DNA of 64,000 nt from Natrinema longum (GTDB taxonomy: Archaea > Halobacteriota > Halobacteria > Halobacteriales > Natrialbaceae). This document shows, one piece after another, positions 1 through 8,165 of this stretch (positions within the stretch are counted from its first letter, which is position 1; each line of letters starts with the position of its first letter). The stretch is taken from the NCBI RefSeq assembly GCF_017352095.1, contig NZ_CP071463.1:682001-746000 (forward strand), written 5' to 3'. A model generated the notes under the pieces. That model saw nothing but the letters and a program-made list of their open reading frames with translations. It did no database searches and was not told the DNA's origin. Both the position numbers and the translations under genes were made by a program.

Positions 1-135
1 CCTAAATCGTATGCCAGTCGATCCGAGACGGGATCGCAGGTCGACGGGATCGGTCGCCGCGTCGCCCGTCTCCGATATCGACGCGGGTCGTACCCACCAC
101 CAGCGATTCGTCCGCGATAGCACCACTCGACACGC

Positions 136-522
136 ATGACCGACGCCTCCCAGTACCTGCTCGTGTGCTATCTCGCCGTTCATGACGTGGGCGAACCGGT
201 CTCACCGGGATACGTCGCGGACGAACTCGACCGGTCCCCGGCGGTCGTTACGGAAACGCTCCAGCGACTCGAGGACCACGGCTATCTCACCTACGAACCG
301 TACGACGGGGCGACGCTCACCGCGCACGGACGGGAGAGGGCCGCCGAGCTGTACGAGACGTACGTGGTTCTGTCGACGTTCTTCCGTGATGTCCTCGACC
401 TCGAGGAGCCCGACGGGGAGGCGATGGCACTCGCGGGGAACGTCAGTGCCCTCGTCACCGAACGGGTCGCGGAAACCCTCCTCGAGACCGAGGACATCGA
501 CGCCGTGGACGTCTCCGCCTGA
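136..522 (+). CDS. Short winged-helix regulator, DtxR/MntR-like
   Basis: This 128-residue acidic protein has an N-terminal winged helix (about residues 5-70) with a recognition-helix stretch SPAVVTETLQRLEDHGYL, typical of DtxR/MntR/SirR and MarR-type regulators. A helical tail follows (about 75-125). It is much shorter than full DtxR proteins (about 220 aa), and no His/Cys-rich metal site can be seen, so metal dependence is uncertain. It stands alone and converges on dpsA, and could in principle control iron genes, but this is only inference from position. The ATG at 136 follows the base run cgacacgc. Family assignment is moderate; DNA binding is likely. Confidence 0.7.
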   Translation: MTDASQYLLVCYLAVHDVGEPVSPGYVADELDRSPAVVTETLQRLEDHGYLTYEPYDGATLTAHGRERAAELYETYVVLSTFFRDVLDLEEPDGEAMALAGNVSALVTERVAETLLETEDIDAVDVSA

Positions 523-706
523 TCCAGTTCAGGGGTGCTGGTTCGCAAGCGAGTGGCTTCTGGGGTTCGGCGGCGACGATCAGCCGACAAGGGAGAAATG
601 ACAGCCCTGGTGAGCGCGAAAATAACGGCCGCCCGGAAGACGGAACCCGACGTGACGATCGGACATCGCGGTCGGAGCAATGATGCCGGCCGCGACTGAT
701 CGGCAG

Positions 707-1252
707 TTAGTTGGTCGCCGACTCGAGGACGAGCGTATCGTCCTCGAGGTAGTGTTCGATGTGGTGGGTGTGTTCCTCGATGGTCTCGAGTTGCTCGCGG
801 AGCATCTGGGCGGTCGCGTGATCGCCCAGCCCTTCCGCGAGTTCGATGTGCTCTCGGTAGCTCTCGATGATGTCGCCTAGCATCTCGAGGTCGTTCGCGA
901 GCGACGTCCGGATGTCGTAGACGTCCTCGTCTTCGGGTTCGACGGTGGCGTTATCGGCCAGCGTCGTCATGCTCGCGTGGGGAACGCCACCGAGGGCCTG
1001 CAGCCGTTCGGCGACCTCGTCGGCTGCTGCCTCGACGTCCTCGTAGACCTCCTGGAGGAACACGTGGACGTCGAGGAACTCCGCGCCTTCGACGTTCCAG
1101 TGGTGTTTGTGGAGCTGGTGGTAGAGGACGTACGCATCCGCGAGGTCCCTGTTCAGCGCCTCGACGATCTGTTCTGCCTTCTCGGGCTCGAGCCTGAGCG
1201 CGTTCTCCTCGACGGTGCCGGCTTCCTGGTGGACGGTCTTCTGCGTGTTCAT
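707..1252 (-). CDS. dpsA: DpsA, Dps-family ferritin
   Basis: Dps-type ferritin-like protein that stores and oxidises iron and protects DNA under oxidative stress. The 181-residue product carries the Dps ferroxidase signature: HHWNVEGAEF near residue 40, then the helix with EVYEDVEAAADEVAER, and a conserved C-terminal region EHTHHIEHYLEDD. It closely resembles Halobacterium DpsA in length and motifs. A longer reading frame opens upstream, but the ATG at 1252 (protein MNTQKTVHQEAG) is preferred because it matches the family N-terminus and lies about 28 nt from a TATA-like box. It is a single gene, divergent from the luciferase-like oxidoreductase. Identification is firm. Confidence 0.93.
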   Translation of the reverse strand: MNTQKTVHQEAGTVEENALRLEPEKAEQIVEALNRDLADAYVLYHQLHKHHWNVEGAEFLDVHVFLQEVYEDVEAAADEVAERLQALGGVPHASMTTLADNATVEPEDEDVYDIRTSLANDLEMLGDIIESYREHIELAEGLGDHATAQMLREQLETIEEHTHHIEHYLEDDTLVLESATN

Positions 1253-1279
1253 CACAGTCTCTAGAACGACTTGCTCACC

Positions 1280-1287
1280 CATATAAG
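1280..1287 (-). promoter_or_regulatory. TATA box of dpsA
   Basis: On the minus strand this reads CTTATATG and ends 28 nt before the ATG at 1252, the usual place for a haloarchaeal TATA box of a nearly leaderless transcript. The bases further upstream (to about 1325) are unusually A/T-rich for this genome and include TTTAG and CCTAAA half-sites. These could be an operator for an iron regulator, but that is speculative. Confidence 0.55.
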
Positions 1288-1476
1288 TTTTCAATTTAGT
1301 TATATTTTTTCGTACGACCTAAAAATCGCTCGCGGCCGTTTCGATGACGGCATCCCTCGTCGATCGGCCGTCTCCAGTGCGGCGTCGAACTCTCGTGGAT
1401 CGATCGTCGGTGATTTGCCCAGTCACAATCGCGACGAATCGAACGGCTATTGGGCGTTCGCTTCCGAGCGGTCGGT

Positions 1477-2496
1477 ATGGATCTCTCTATCGTCGATCTC
1501 GCACCCGTCCCGGAAGGCGGTACTGCGACCGAAGCCTACGAGAATACGGTCGAGCTCGCCCGGTTGGCCGAGGAGCTCGGCTACACGCGGTTCTGGATGG
1601 CCGAACACCACGGAATGACGGACTCGATCGCGAGCACGACCCCGGAGACGCTGATCGCGCACCTCGCGGCCGAAACGGACGAGATCCGAGTCGGTTCCGG
1701 CACGGTCTTGCTCAACCACTACCAGCCGTTCAAGGTCGCGGAGACGTTCAGTTCCCTCGACGCGCTGGCTCCGGGGCGCGTCGATCTCGGCCTCGGGCGG
1801 GCGACCGGAATCCCGGCCGCGGACCGTGCGCTGGGGACCGACCGACAGAAACGAAACCCCGACGAGGACCACGCCGAGAAGATCGACGCGACCGTGAGCC
1901 ACCTCTACGACGGGTTCCCGGACGACCACGCCTACGCCGACCTCCAGCTCCCCCGATCCGCGGACGACGTTCCCGAGGTGTGGGTCCTCGGCTCGAGTCC
2001 CTCGAGCGCCGAGATCGCCGGCGAACTCGGGCTCCGGTACTGTTTTGCCGGATTTATCCGACCGACCCTCGCCGAGCGTGCGTTCGAGACGTATCGCGAC
2101 ACGTTCGAACCGTCACCACTCGGTGCTGGCCCGGACGAACCGACCGGAATGCTCGCGATGAACGTCGCCTGTGGGGACAGCGACGACGACGCAGCCAGGC
2201 TGCGAGCGACCGCCGAAGCGTCTTACAAGCGGATGCGACGCGGCGTCGTCGGATCGCCACCGTCCGTCGAGGCGGCGATCGAAGAACTCGGGGGCGTCCC
2301 GGAGCCGACGCCGAACCCGCTTCCCGACGGCGACTGGCCGCGCTCGATTTCGGGGAGTCCGGAGACGGTAGCCGAGTTGCTCGAGCAACTCACGGATCGG
2401 GTCGGCGTCGACGACGTCGTCGTCCAGAACATCATCGCCGATCACGACGACGTCCTGCGCTCTCACGAACTCCTCGCGGACGGCGTCGGGCTCTAA
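1477..2496 (+). CDS. LLM-class flavin-dependent oxidoreductase (luciferase-like)
   Basis: A 339-residue flavin-dependent monooxygenase-like protein of the bacterial-luciferase fold, MsnO8-like subgroup. Family features seen are an N-terminal LSIVDLAPVPEGGT, WMAEHHG (residues about 40-47), the GSGTVLLNHYQPFKVAE strand-helix unit, and GRVDLGLGRATG. These enzymes use reduced FMN/F420 to oxidise small substrates; the substrate here is unknown. The ATG at 1477 is chosen because the family N-terminus begins with this strand. The stop codon is followed at once by a stem-loop element (2497-2578). Family is sure, function open. Confidence 0.85.
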   Translation: MDLSIVDLAPVPEGGTATEAYENTVELARLAEELGYTRFWMAEHHGMTDSIASTTPETLIAHLAAETDEIRVGSGTVLLNHYQPFKVAETFSSLDALAPGRVDLGLGRATGIPAADRALGTDRQKRNPDEDHAEKIDATVSHLYDGFPDDHAYADLQLPRSADDVPEVWVLGSSPSSAEIAGELGLRYCFAGFIRPTLAERAFETYRDTFEPSPLGAGPDEPTGMLAMNVACGDSDDDAARLRATAEASYKRMRRGVVGSPPSVEAAIEELGGVPEPTPNPLPDGDWPRSISGSPETVAELLEQLTDRVGVDDVVVQNIIADHDDVLRSHELLADGVGL

Positions 2497-2578
2497 GACG
2501 GTTCCCTGTCTCGAGCGACCGGGCGACCCCACGGACGGGTCCGGGGTCGCCGGCACTGACTGACAGCGGTCCGTATGA
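2497..2578 (+). repeat. Stop-codon-adjacent stem-loop element, copy A
   Basis: It begins with GACGG directly after the TAA of the luciferase-like gene. A perfect 8-bp stem follows, GCGACCCC (2523-2530) with GGGGTCGC (2543-2550). The tail reads CGGCACTGACTGACAGCGG then TCCGTATGA. Four related copies occur in this window (10679, 11738, 22560, 58636), each starting at the stop codon of a gene in the same orientation. Confidence 0.75.
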
Positions 2579-2591
2579 AACGTCGGCCCCG

Positions 2592-4283
2592 TTACTCGCC
2601 GAAAACCGAGTCGAAGAACTTCCGCTCGGCGGTCCGAAGGTGCTGGTTGAACGTCGCCGGCGCGATTCCGAGTCGCTCGGCGATCTCCTCGCCCGTACTC
2701 CCGCGGGGCCAATCGAAATAGCCCGCGAAGTAGGCGGTCTCGAGGGCCGCCCGCTGTTTGTCGGTCAACTCGTCTTCGAGCACGGACGGGGTCGACGAAT
2801 CGCTTCGGGTCCCCCGTTCGGTGGTGCGCTGCGCGAGATAGGTCACGTCCTCGCGCTGGGACTTGATGTGCTCGATCATCCGCCGAGTGTCCCGGCCACG
2901 CGGGAGTTCGACGACGAACCGGAACTCCCCGTCGGCGATCGTCGCCGACGCGACGCGACCGCCGTGCGTGGCGATCGTTTCGAACAGCGAGACGGCCGCG
3001 GGTGCGATCAGTTCGAACTCGAGTTCGTCCCGCCTGACCGAGCGGAACCGAACGTCTTCGATCCCGTCGGTCCTGTCGATGGCGTCGGTGAACTCCTCCT
3101 TGGAGAGGCCGTGTGCGGAGCCGTACGCGAGCAAGGCCTCGTCACCACTGACCAACTGCTCGAACTCGATCGTACACGATTCCGCCGCCGAGAGTTCGAC
3201 CAGTTCCTCGGCCATCGCCCCGATGCGAAACTCGAGTTCGACGACGGCGTCGCTGACCAGCGCGTCCTTGCGTTCGATCGCCGTGATCGCGTGGGCGACG
3301 ATGTCGCCGATTCGATCGAGGACGCCGGCTTCCGGTCCTTCGAACGATCGCGGCGACGACGAATAGACGCACAATACCCCGTAGACGAGGTCCTCGTGGA
3401 TGATCGGGATCGCTGCCGACGACCGGTAGCCCCGGGAGTAAGCGGCCTCGCGCCACGGTTCGAACTCGGGGTCGCTCTCGGTGTCGTTGATCACCCTCAC
3501 TCGGCCGGTTCGGACCGCCGCCCCCGCTGGCCCCTGCCCGGTCTGCTCGTTCTCGTTGGCGGTGATCTCGATCTCGTCGAGATAGCCGTCCTCGACGCCG
3601 GCCGCCGCCTTCGGGACGACGCGGTCGCTCCCCGGTTTGACACCGCCGATCCACGCGAACCGGTAGGCGTCCGACTCGGCGAGGCGATCGCAGACTTGCT
3701 GTTCGAGTTCCGCTCGCGTCTCGGTCGTGATCACCGCGTGGGTGATGTCGTGAACGATCCGGTTGAGTCGGTTGAGTGACTCGAGGTGATCGCGCTGCTG
3801 GCGGCGTTCGCGCTGCTGGCGGGCGCGTTCGATCGCGTGATGGATCGTCCGGACGAGCAGTTCGCTCGTCACCTCGTCTTTGACGAGGAAGTCCTGTGCA
3901 CCGCGCTGGATCGCCTCGACGCCGACCTGCTGATCGCGGACGCCGGTCAGGACGACGATCGGCGTCTCTTCGGCCACCTCGTGGACGGTCTCGAGGGTCT
4001 GGACCCCTTGGCTGTCGGGAAGGTTCAGGTCGAGCAAAACGATGTCCGTCGCCTCGGAGCGGACCGTCTCGACCCCGGCCTCGAGGCGGCTCTCACGGCT
4101 GATCTCGGGCGTCGGACCCGGGGCCGTCCCCTGGCTGACGCGCTGGGCGAGTTCCTCGGAATCTCGCAGCATCTCCTGAATCAGGCGGGCATCGCCGGGG
4201 TTGTCCTCGATGAGGAGAATGTGGAGCGTGTCGGTGGCTGTTTGGCTGTGCTCGCTGCCGAGACGGGCGTCCGTCTCGCTCAT
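2592..4283 (-). CDS. Response-regulator/GAF/Bat-type HTH transcription regulator
   Basis: A 563-residue multidomain regulator. Residues about 20-165 form a receiver domain (LLIEDNPGDARL, phosphoacceptor Asp in LLDLNLP, Lys in FLVKDE). About 175-340 is a GAF sensor domain. About 345-490 resembles the bacterio-opsin-activator (Bat) ligand domain. The C-terminus has the HTH_10 DNA-binding helix pair ending EEIAERLGIAPATFNQHLR. It probably turns phosphorelay and small-molecule or redox input into transcription. Its ATG overlaps the stop of the upstream single-domain response regulator (ATGA), so the two are co-translated. No histidine kinase gene is adjacent. Confidence 0.9.
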   Translation of the reverse strand: MSETDARLGSEHSQTATDTLHILLIEDNPGDARLIQEMLRDSEELAQRVSQGTAPGPTPEISRESRLEAGVETVRSEATDIVLLDLNLPDSQGVQTLETVHEVAEETPIVVLTGVRDQQVGVEAIQRGAQDFLVKDEVTSELLVRTIHHAIERARQQRERRQQRDHLESLNRLNRIVHDITHAVITTETRAELEQQVCDRLAESDAYRFAWIGGVKPGSDRVVPKAAAGVEDGYLDEIEITANENEQTGQGPAGAAVRTGRVRVINDTESDPEFEPWREAAYSRGYRSSAAIPIIHEDLVYGVLCVYSSSPRSFEGPEAGVLDRIGDIVAHAITAIERKDALVSDAVVELEFRIGAMAEELVELSAAESCTIEFEQLVSGDEALLAYGSAHGLSKEEFTDAIDRTDGIEDVRFRSVRRDELEFELIAPAAVSLFETIATHGGRVASATIADGEFRFVVELPRGRDTRRMIEHIKSQREDVTYLAQRTTERGTRSDSSTPSVLEDELTDKQRAALETAYFAGYFDWPRGSTGEEIAERLGIAPATFNQHLRTAERKFFDSVFGE

Positions 4284-4744
4284 TGGCTATCGACCCCTGG
4301 CGGGAGCCGGACGACCGAAAACCAGAACTTCTCGAAGGCCCGGACGGTTTCGATGAACTCATCGGGATCGACCGGCTTCGTGAGATACGCGTTCGCGTGG
4401 AGTTCGTAGGACGTGGCGATATCCTCCTCCGCCTGCGAGCTCGTCAGAATGATTATTGGAATCGATCGAAGCGCCGGATCGGCCTTCAACTCCTCGAGGA
4501 CCTCCTCGCCGTCCTTCCCCGGCAGGTTGAGATCCAACAAAACGAGATCCGGCTGTGGCATGTCGGCGTACTCGCCACGCTGGGTGAGGAAATCCAGCGC
4601 TTCGTTGCCGTCCGAGACGACGTACATGTCGTTCTCGATTCGACCCTGTTTGAACGCTTCCTCGGTAAGACGAACGTCACCAGGGTTGTCCTCGACGAGC
4701 AGGATGCGGACCGGTTCTGCGCCGACGGTGTCTGAGTCTCTCAT
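4280..4744 (-). CDS. Single-domain response regulator (Rcp1-like)
   Basis: A 154-residue stand-alone receiver domain. It has the acidic pair in LVEDNPGDVRLTEE, the phosphorylatable Asp in LLDLNLPGKDGEE, the switch Thr/Ser in ILTSSQAEED and the conserved Lys-Pro in YLTKPVDPDEF. No output domain is present, so it acts through protein contacts or as a phosphate shuttle. Rcp1-type regulators commonly pair with phytochrome or PAS histidine kinases in haloarchaea. Its stop codon overlaps the start of the GAF/Bat regulator downstream, which is a likely target or partner. Identification is sure; the cognate kinase is unknown. Confidence 0.93.
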   Translation of the reverse strand: MRDSDTVGAEPVRILLVEDNPGDVRLTEEAFKQGRIENDMYVVSDGNEALDFLTQRGEYADMPQPDLVLLDLNLPGKDGEEVLEELKADPALRSIPIIILTSSQAEEDIATSYELHANAYLTKPVDPDEFIETVRAFEKFWFSVVRLPPGVDSQ

Positions 4745-4875
4745 CGGGTGGTGGTTTCGCCGCCGCGTTTGAGGTTGTTGCCAGCGCGATCGAACCCGTC
4801 GGTCGGCGGGGACGGAGCCGACGATGTTCCCACCGCCGCTCGGCTCGCTACCGATCTCGAACTGAAACCCTCCAT
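4741..4875 (-). CDS. Possible small ORF coupled to the response regulator
   Basis: A 44-codon frame (56 codons if the ATG at 4911 is used) whose TGA overlaps the ATG of the response regulator (ATGA). This overlap is common for coupled haloarchaeal genes. The predicted peptide is Ser/Arg/Gly-rich, with FDRAGNNLKRGGETTTR at its end and no recognised domain. It fills an otherwise gene-free stretch (4745-5078). Nothing but the frame and the overlap supports it, and chance is quite possible in G+C-rich DNA. Confidence 0.25.
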   Translation of the reverse strand: MEGFSSRSVASRAAVGTSSAPSPPTDGFDRAGNNLKRGGETTTR

Positions 4876-5078
4876 ATTACTCTCCCGTTCGGCGCGAATA
4901 CGGATATACATGAGGTTCTGTCACCTGAACAGCCAATCGCGGTATCGGGAACGCCGTGGCGCTAACGGCGGTGAAAGCGTCCTCGAGTTGGGGTCGAGGC
5001 CGACGTGATCGCGACATCGTCAGTGGGGACAGGCCTCCGAAGTGCAGAGACGCGAACCGGCGACCGGATCGCGATCAC

Positions 5079-5588
5079 TCACGACGGGGTTCCCAGAACG
5101 GTGATATCGTAGTCGGCAACGTCGGATGGGGCCTCGAGGACGACGACCTGAAACTCCCACGACGACCCCCCATCGAGGTCGCCGGTACTGGCGAGATACC
5201 GGCCGAGTACGTTCCCCGAACCGTTGTAGATACGGGTCCGTACTTCGACGGTCTGGATCCGATTCCGGCCAGTATTCGCGACGATCCCCTGCACCGTCGA
5301 GCCGAGGTAGCCGTCCTCGACGACGAACTCGTGTTCGACCAGTTCGAGCGGATTCAGGGGCGTCACCGAGGCGGTGGGTTCCTGCTGGGCGAGTGCCGAG
5401 GCGGCCGAGAGCTGGGTCGCCGACCGACTGGAGACGTTGCTGGCGTTTACGTCACCGACGTTTCCGTCCTCGTAGGCCGGCTGGCCGTCGAGTCCGCCCC
5501 CGCCGAGACAGCCGGCGGCCGCGGCCGCGATCCCCGACCCCACCGACGCGAGCACTCGCCGTCGGCTCGTCGATTCCGAACGGGTCAT
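5079..5588 (-). CDS. Tat-exported lipoprotein, FxLYD-like domain
   Basis: A 169-residue exported protein. The N-terminus has a twin-arginine motif (SRRRVLASVG), a short hydrophobic stretch and a lipobox AAAGC at about residues 23-27, so it should be a membrane-anchored lipoprotein on the outer face. After a low-complexity linker, the C-terminal part (about 75-169: VVEDGYLGSTVQGIVANTG, VRTRIYNGSGNVLGRYLA, SSWEFQV) resembles FxLYD beta-sandwich domains of unknown role. It is a single gene, divergent from the membrane gene at 5816. Export prediction is strong, function unknown. Confidence 0.8.
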   Translation of the reverse strand: MTRSESTSRRRVLASVGSGIAAAAAGCLGGGGLDGQPAYEDGNVGDVNASNVSSRSATQLSAASALAQQEPTASVTPLNPLELVEHEFVVEDGYLGSTVQGIVANTGRNRIQTVEVRTRIYNGSGNVLGRYLASTGDLDGGSSWEFQVVVLEAPSDVADYDITVLGTPS

Positions 5589-5815
5589 GGCCGGCGACCG
5601 ATCATCCGCGAGTTGGTTCCCTCACCGAGCATACACCGGACCGACATCGCCGATCCATTTCAGTGTAGGCCTTGAAGCGGCAGTTCTCGTTTCCGGTCGA
5701 CCTCTCGGTCGTTCCGGGACGAGCCACGCGGTGGCCCTCGCATCTGCCACCGGTTCGAACCGTGGCGAACTGTGCAACGCAGGTCCTTATTGTCGGGTCC
5801 ATTGATGCTCTCAGC

Positions 5816-6865
5816 ATGGGGACCTCCGAGAGCGACGAGACGCTCGAGTCCTACGGAGCCGACATCGGCGGCCAGGTCGGGTTGCTGACGCGGTTCCGTG
5901 AGTGGGTGCTGGTCAAAGGGAATCGACTAGGTGTCACCGGGGCCCTCTCGGGCCTCGTTTTGGTGCTGGTGATCGGACTCTACGAACTCGGCGTCATCAA
6001 CTTCGCCAACCCGAGCCCCGTAACGCGGGTGGCAAGCGGCATGATCGCGGGGACGTTTTCGCTCGTGACCCTCGTCGTCTCGGTCAACCAGCTCATTCTC
6101 TCCCAGGAGTTCACTGCGGCCGGCAAGGCCCGTGAGCGACTGGAGGGAGTCATCGAGTTCCGCCGGGACGTGGCCGACGACGCGGCCGTTCCCGCGAGCC
6201 CGGCGTCGCCGACGCGAGTGCTCGAACTGATCGTCGAGTCGATCCAACACGACGCTGCCGCGCTGGCCGATGCCGTCGAGGATGACGACGAGGCGGTCCG
6301 CGAAACGGTCGTTCGGTACACGAACGGCGTCCACGAGCGAACGGATCGGATCGAGGATCAAATATCACAATCCGAGTCCGACGCGTTTACCGCCGTTTCG
6401 GCGGCGATCACGTACGACGAGTCCTGGCACTTGTACGTCGGCACGCATCTGCGCGGCGAGTACGCCGACACGTTGTCACCGGCCGCCACCGAACGGCTCG
6501 ACGAACTGGTCGACTCCCTGAAACTGTTCAGCGTGGCTCGAGAGCAATTCAAGACGACCTACCTGCAGCGGGAACTCACCAGGTTCTCGCAGCTGACGAT
6601 CTACTGTGGCGTGCCGTCGATCCTGTCGGCGATCCTCATCGGTCTCCTGTATGCCGACTTCACTGGACCGAGCGTCAGCGCTGCCGTGTTGCCCTACGTC
6701 GTGACTGCCCTGATCGTGGTCGTTCTCATGCCCCTTGCGCTCCTCGTCTCCTACATCCTCCGGACCACGACCATCACGCACCGAACCGCGTCGGTCGGTC
6801 CGATGGTGCCACAGAAAGAACCCGACGAAGGGCCGTTCGACGTGACCTATGGGGAAGACCGGTAG
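5816..6865 (+). CDS. Integral membrane protein, paralogue 1 of a tandem pair
   Basis: A 349-residue membrane protein of unknown function. Two transmembrane segments lie near residues 40-65 and 75-100, separated by a short turn and followed by VNQLILSQE. A long acidic cytoplasmic helical region follows, then two more hydrophobic helices near the C-terminus (about 265-330). The ATG at 5816 is preferred to an upstream frame opening because it sits some 30 nt after the TATA-like ccttattg. The next gene is a paralogue sharing NQL(I/V)LSQE, FRRD and AREHFKT-like motifs. A channel or sensor role is possible but not shown. Confidence 0.72.
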   Translation: MGTSESDETLESYGADIGGQVGLLTRFREWVLVKGNRLGVTGALSGLVLVLVIGLYELGVINFANPSPVTRVASGMIAGTFSLVTLVVSVNQLILSQEFTAAGKARERLEGVIEFRRDVADDAAVPASPASPTRVLELIVESIQHDAAALADAVEDDDEAVRETVVRYTNGVHERTDRIEDQISQSESDAFTAVSAAITYDESWHLYVGTHLRGEYADTLSPAATERLDELVDSLKLFSVAREQFKTTYLQRELTRFSQLTIYCGVPSILSAILIGLLYADFTGPSVSAAVLPYVVTALIVVVLMPLALLVSYILRTTTITHRTASVGPMVPQKEPDEGPFDVTYGEDR

Positions 6866-7057
6866 TCACTTCCACGTGATGTGGCTCCTCGGCCGGTCTC
6901 CCGGAGCACGAACGACCCGATTCCGAGCGCTCGGACGAGCGTTTCCGTGGGTCACACGAGGCCGGACGCGGGCACTGCTCGAGACCGGACGGTTACCGAC
7001 CCGTCGTGTCCCGGCCCGACGCTTTTGTCCACCGTCGTGGTCGGTTCGGATCGCCGG

Positions 7058-8089
7058 ATGGATATCTCCGATTCGGACGCCGACGAGAACCGGGGCGGAC
7101 GGCTCACCGGCCCGCGGCTGTATCTCCTGCTTCGGATAAACCGCTGGGTATTGACGGCGATCGTACTCGGCGTCGTGTTCGTCGTTCTCGTCGGCCTCAG
7201 TCAGGCCGGACTCACCCCGCTTCGCGTGATCGTCGCGTCGAACAACGGGACCTTCTGGATCTTCTCGGCCTTTATCGGCGCGATCATCACGGGGACGTCG
7301 ATCGTCGTCACGATCAACCAGCTGGTGCTCTCCCAGGAACTCGGCGCGATCGGCGACCAGCGCGATCGGATGCAAGCGGCCATGAAGTTTCGCCGGGATC
7401 TGGAAGGGGAACTCGAGGAGGACGTGACGCCGCCCGAACCCGCCGCCTTCCTCTACGAACTCGTCGACGGCATCCAGGAGGAAGCGAACGAATTCGAGAC
7501 AGAGATAACGGCCGAGCCCGGCCACAGCGACGACCTTCAACGGAAAGTCGACAGCTACGTCGACGACATCACCGAAAACGCGCGGAGCGTCAAGAAAAGC
7601 CTCGAAGACGCCCAGTTCGGCACGTTCGAGGTGATCTGGAACGCGCTCAAATTCAACTACTCCCGAAAGATCTACGACGCCCGCAAGCTCCGTGCCGATC
7701 ACGGCGACGAACTGTCGGACGCCGCAGACGAAGAGATCGACGAGATGATTTCGCTCCTGAAGTTCTTCGGCCCCGCTCGGGAGCACTTCAAGACGCTGTA
7801 CTTCCAGTGGGAGTTGATCAATCTCTCACGGGCGCTGTTGTACGCGTCGATACCTGCCCTCCTGATGACGGGAATCATGCTGATGTACGTCGAGGCCAGC
7901 ACGTTTCCCGGCACGACGCTTGGCGTCGACAACCTCGTCTGGGTGACGAGCACGGGGTTCATCGTCGGTATCACGCCGTTCATCGTCTTCATCGTCTACG
8001 TCCTCCGGGTCGTGACCGTCGCGAAGCGAACGCTCGCGATGGGACCGTTCATCCTCCGGAAGTCCCAGCGGGACGAGGATCTGGGGTGA
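7058..8089 (+). CDS. Integral membrane protein, paralogue 2 of a tandem pair
   Basis: A 343-residue homologue of the protein at 5816 with the same plan: two N-terminal membrane helices (AIVLGVVFVVLVGLSQAG and IFSAFIGAIITGTSIVVTI), the motif INQLVLSQELGAIGDQRDRM, a charged helical middle (about 120-235), then FGPAREHFKTLYFQWELIN and two C-terminal membrane helices. The ATG at 7058 is chosen: it follows gcttttg by about 30 nt, and upstream frame extensions lack hydrophobic or conserved sequence. Function is unknown; the tandem duplication suggests a homo- or hetero-oligomer. Confidence 0.75.
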   Translation: MDISDSDADENRGGRLTGPRLYLLLRINRWVLTAIVLGVVFVVLVGLSQAGLTPLRVIVASNNGTFWIFSAFIGAIITGTSIVVTINQLVLSQELGAIGDQRDRMQAAMKFRRDLEGELEEDVTPPEPAAFLYELVDGIQEEANEFETEITAEPGHSDDLQRKVDSYVDDITENARSVKKSLEDAQFGTFEVIWNALKFNYSRKIYDARKLRADHGDELSDAADEEIDEMISLLKFFGPAREHFKTLYFQWELINLSRALLYASIPALLMTGIMLMYVEASTFPGTTLGVDNLVWVTSTGFIVGITPFIVFIVYVLRVVTVAKRTLAMGPFILRKSQRDEDLG

Positions 8090-8165
8090 CCACAGCCCGC
8101 GGTCGTGGCGACTGCGGGCCACCGGAGACAGTCGTCGAGTCGCCCTCACAGCGGCGTTCGACCCG

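Noticed and set aside
1-135. Window edge upstream of the first regulator
   Set aside because: No gene or site is visible in this 135-nt stretch beyond a probable promoter.
2-205. Minus-strand frame at the window edge
   Set aside because: Arg-rich shadow of the regulator region with no recognisable feature.
1344-3779. An 811-codon plus-strand open frame
   Set aside because: Arg/Pro-rich shadow of the luciferase-like and Bat-type genes, caused by high G+C at third positions; no domain is visible.
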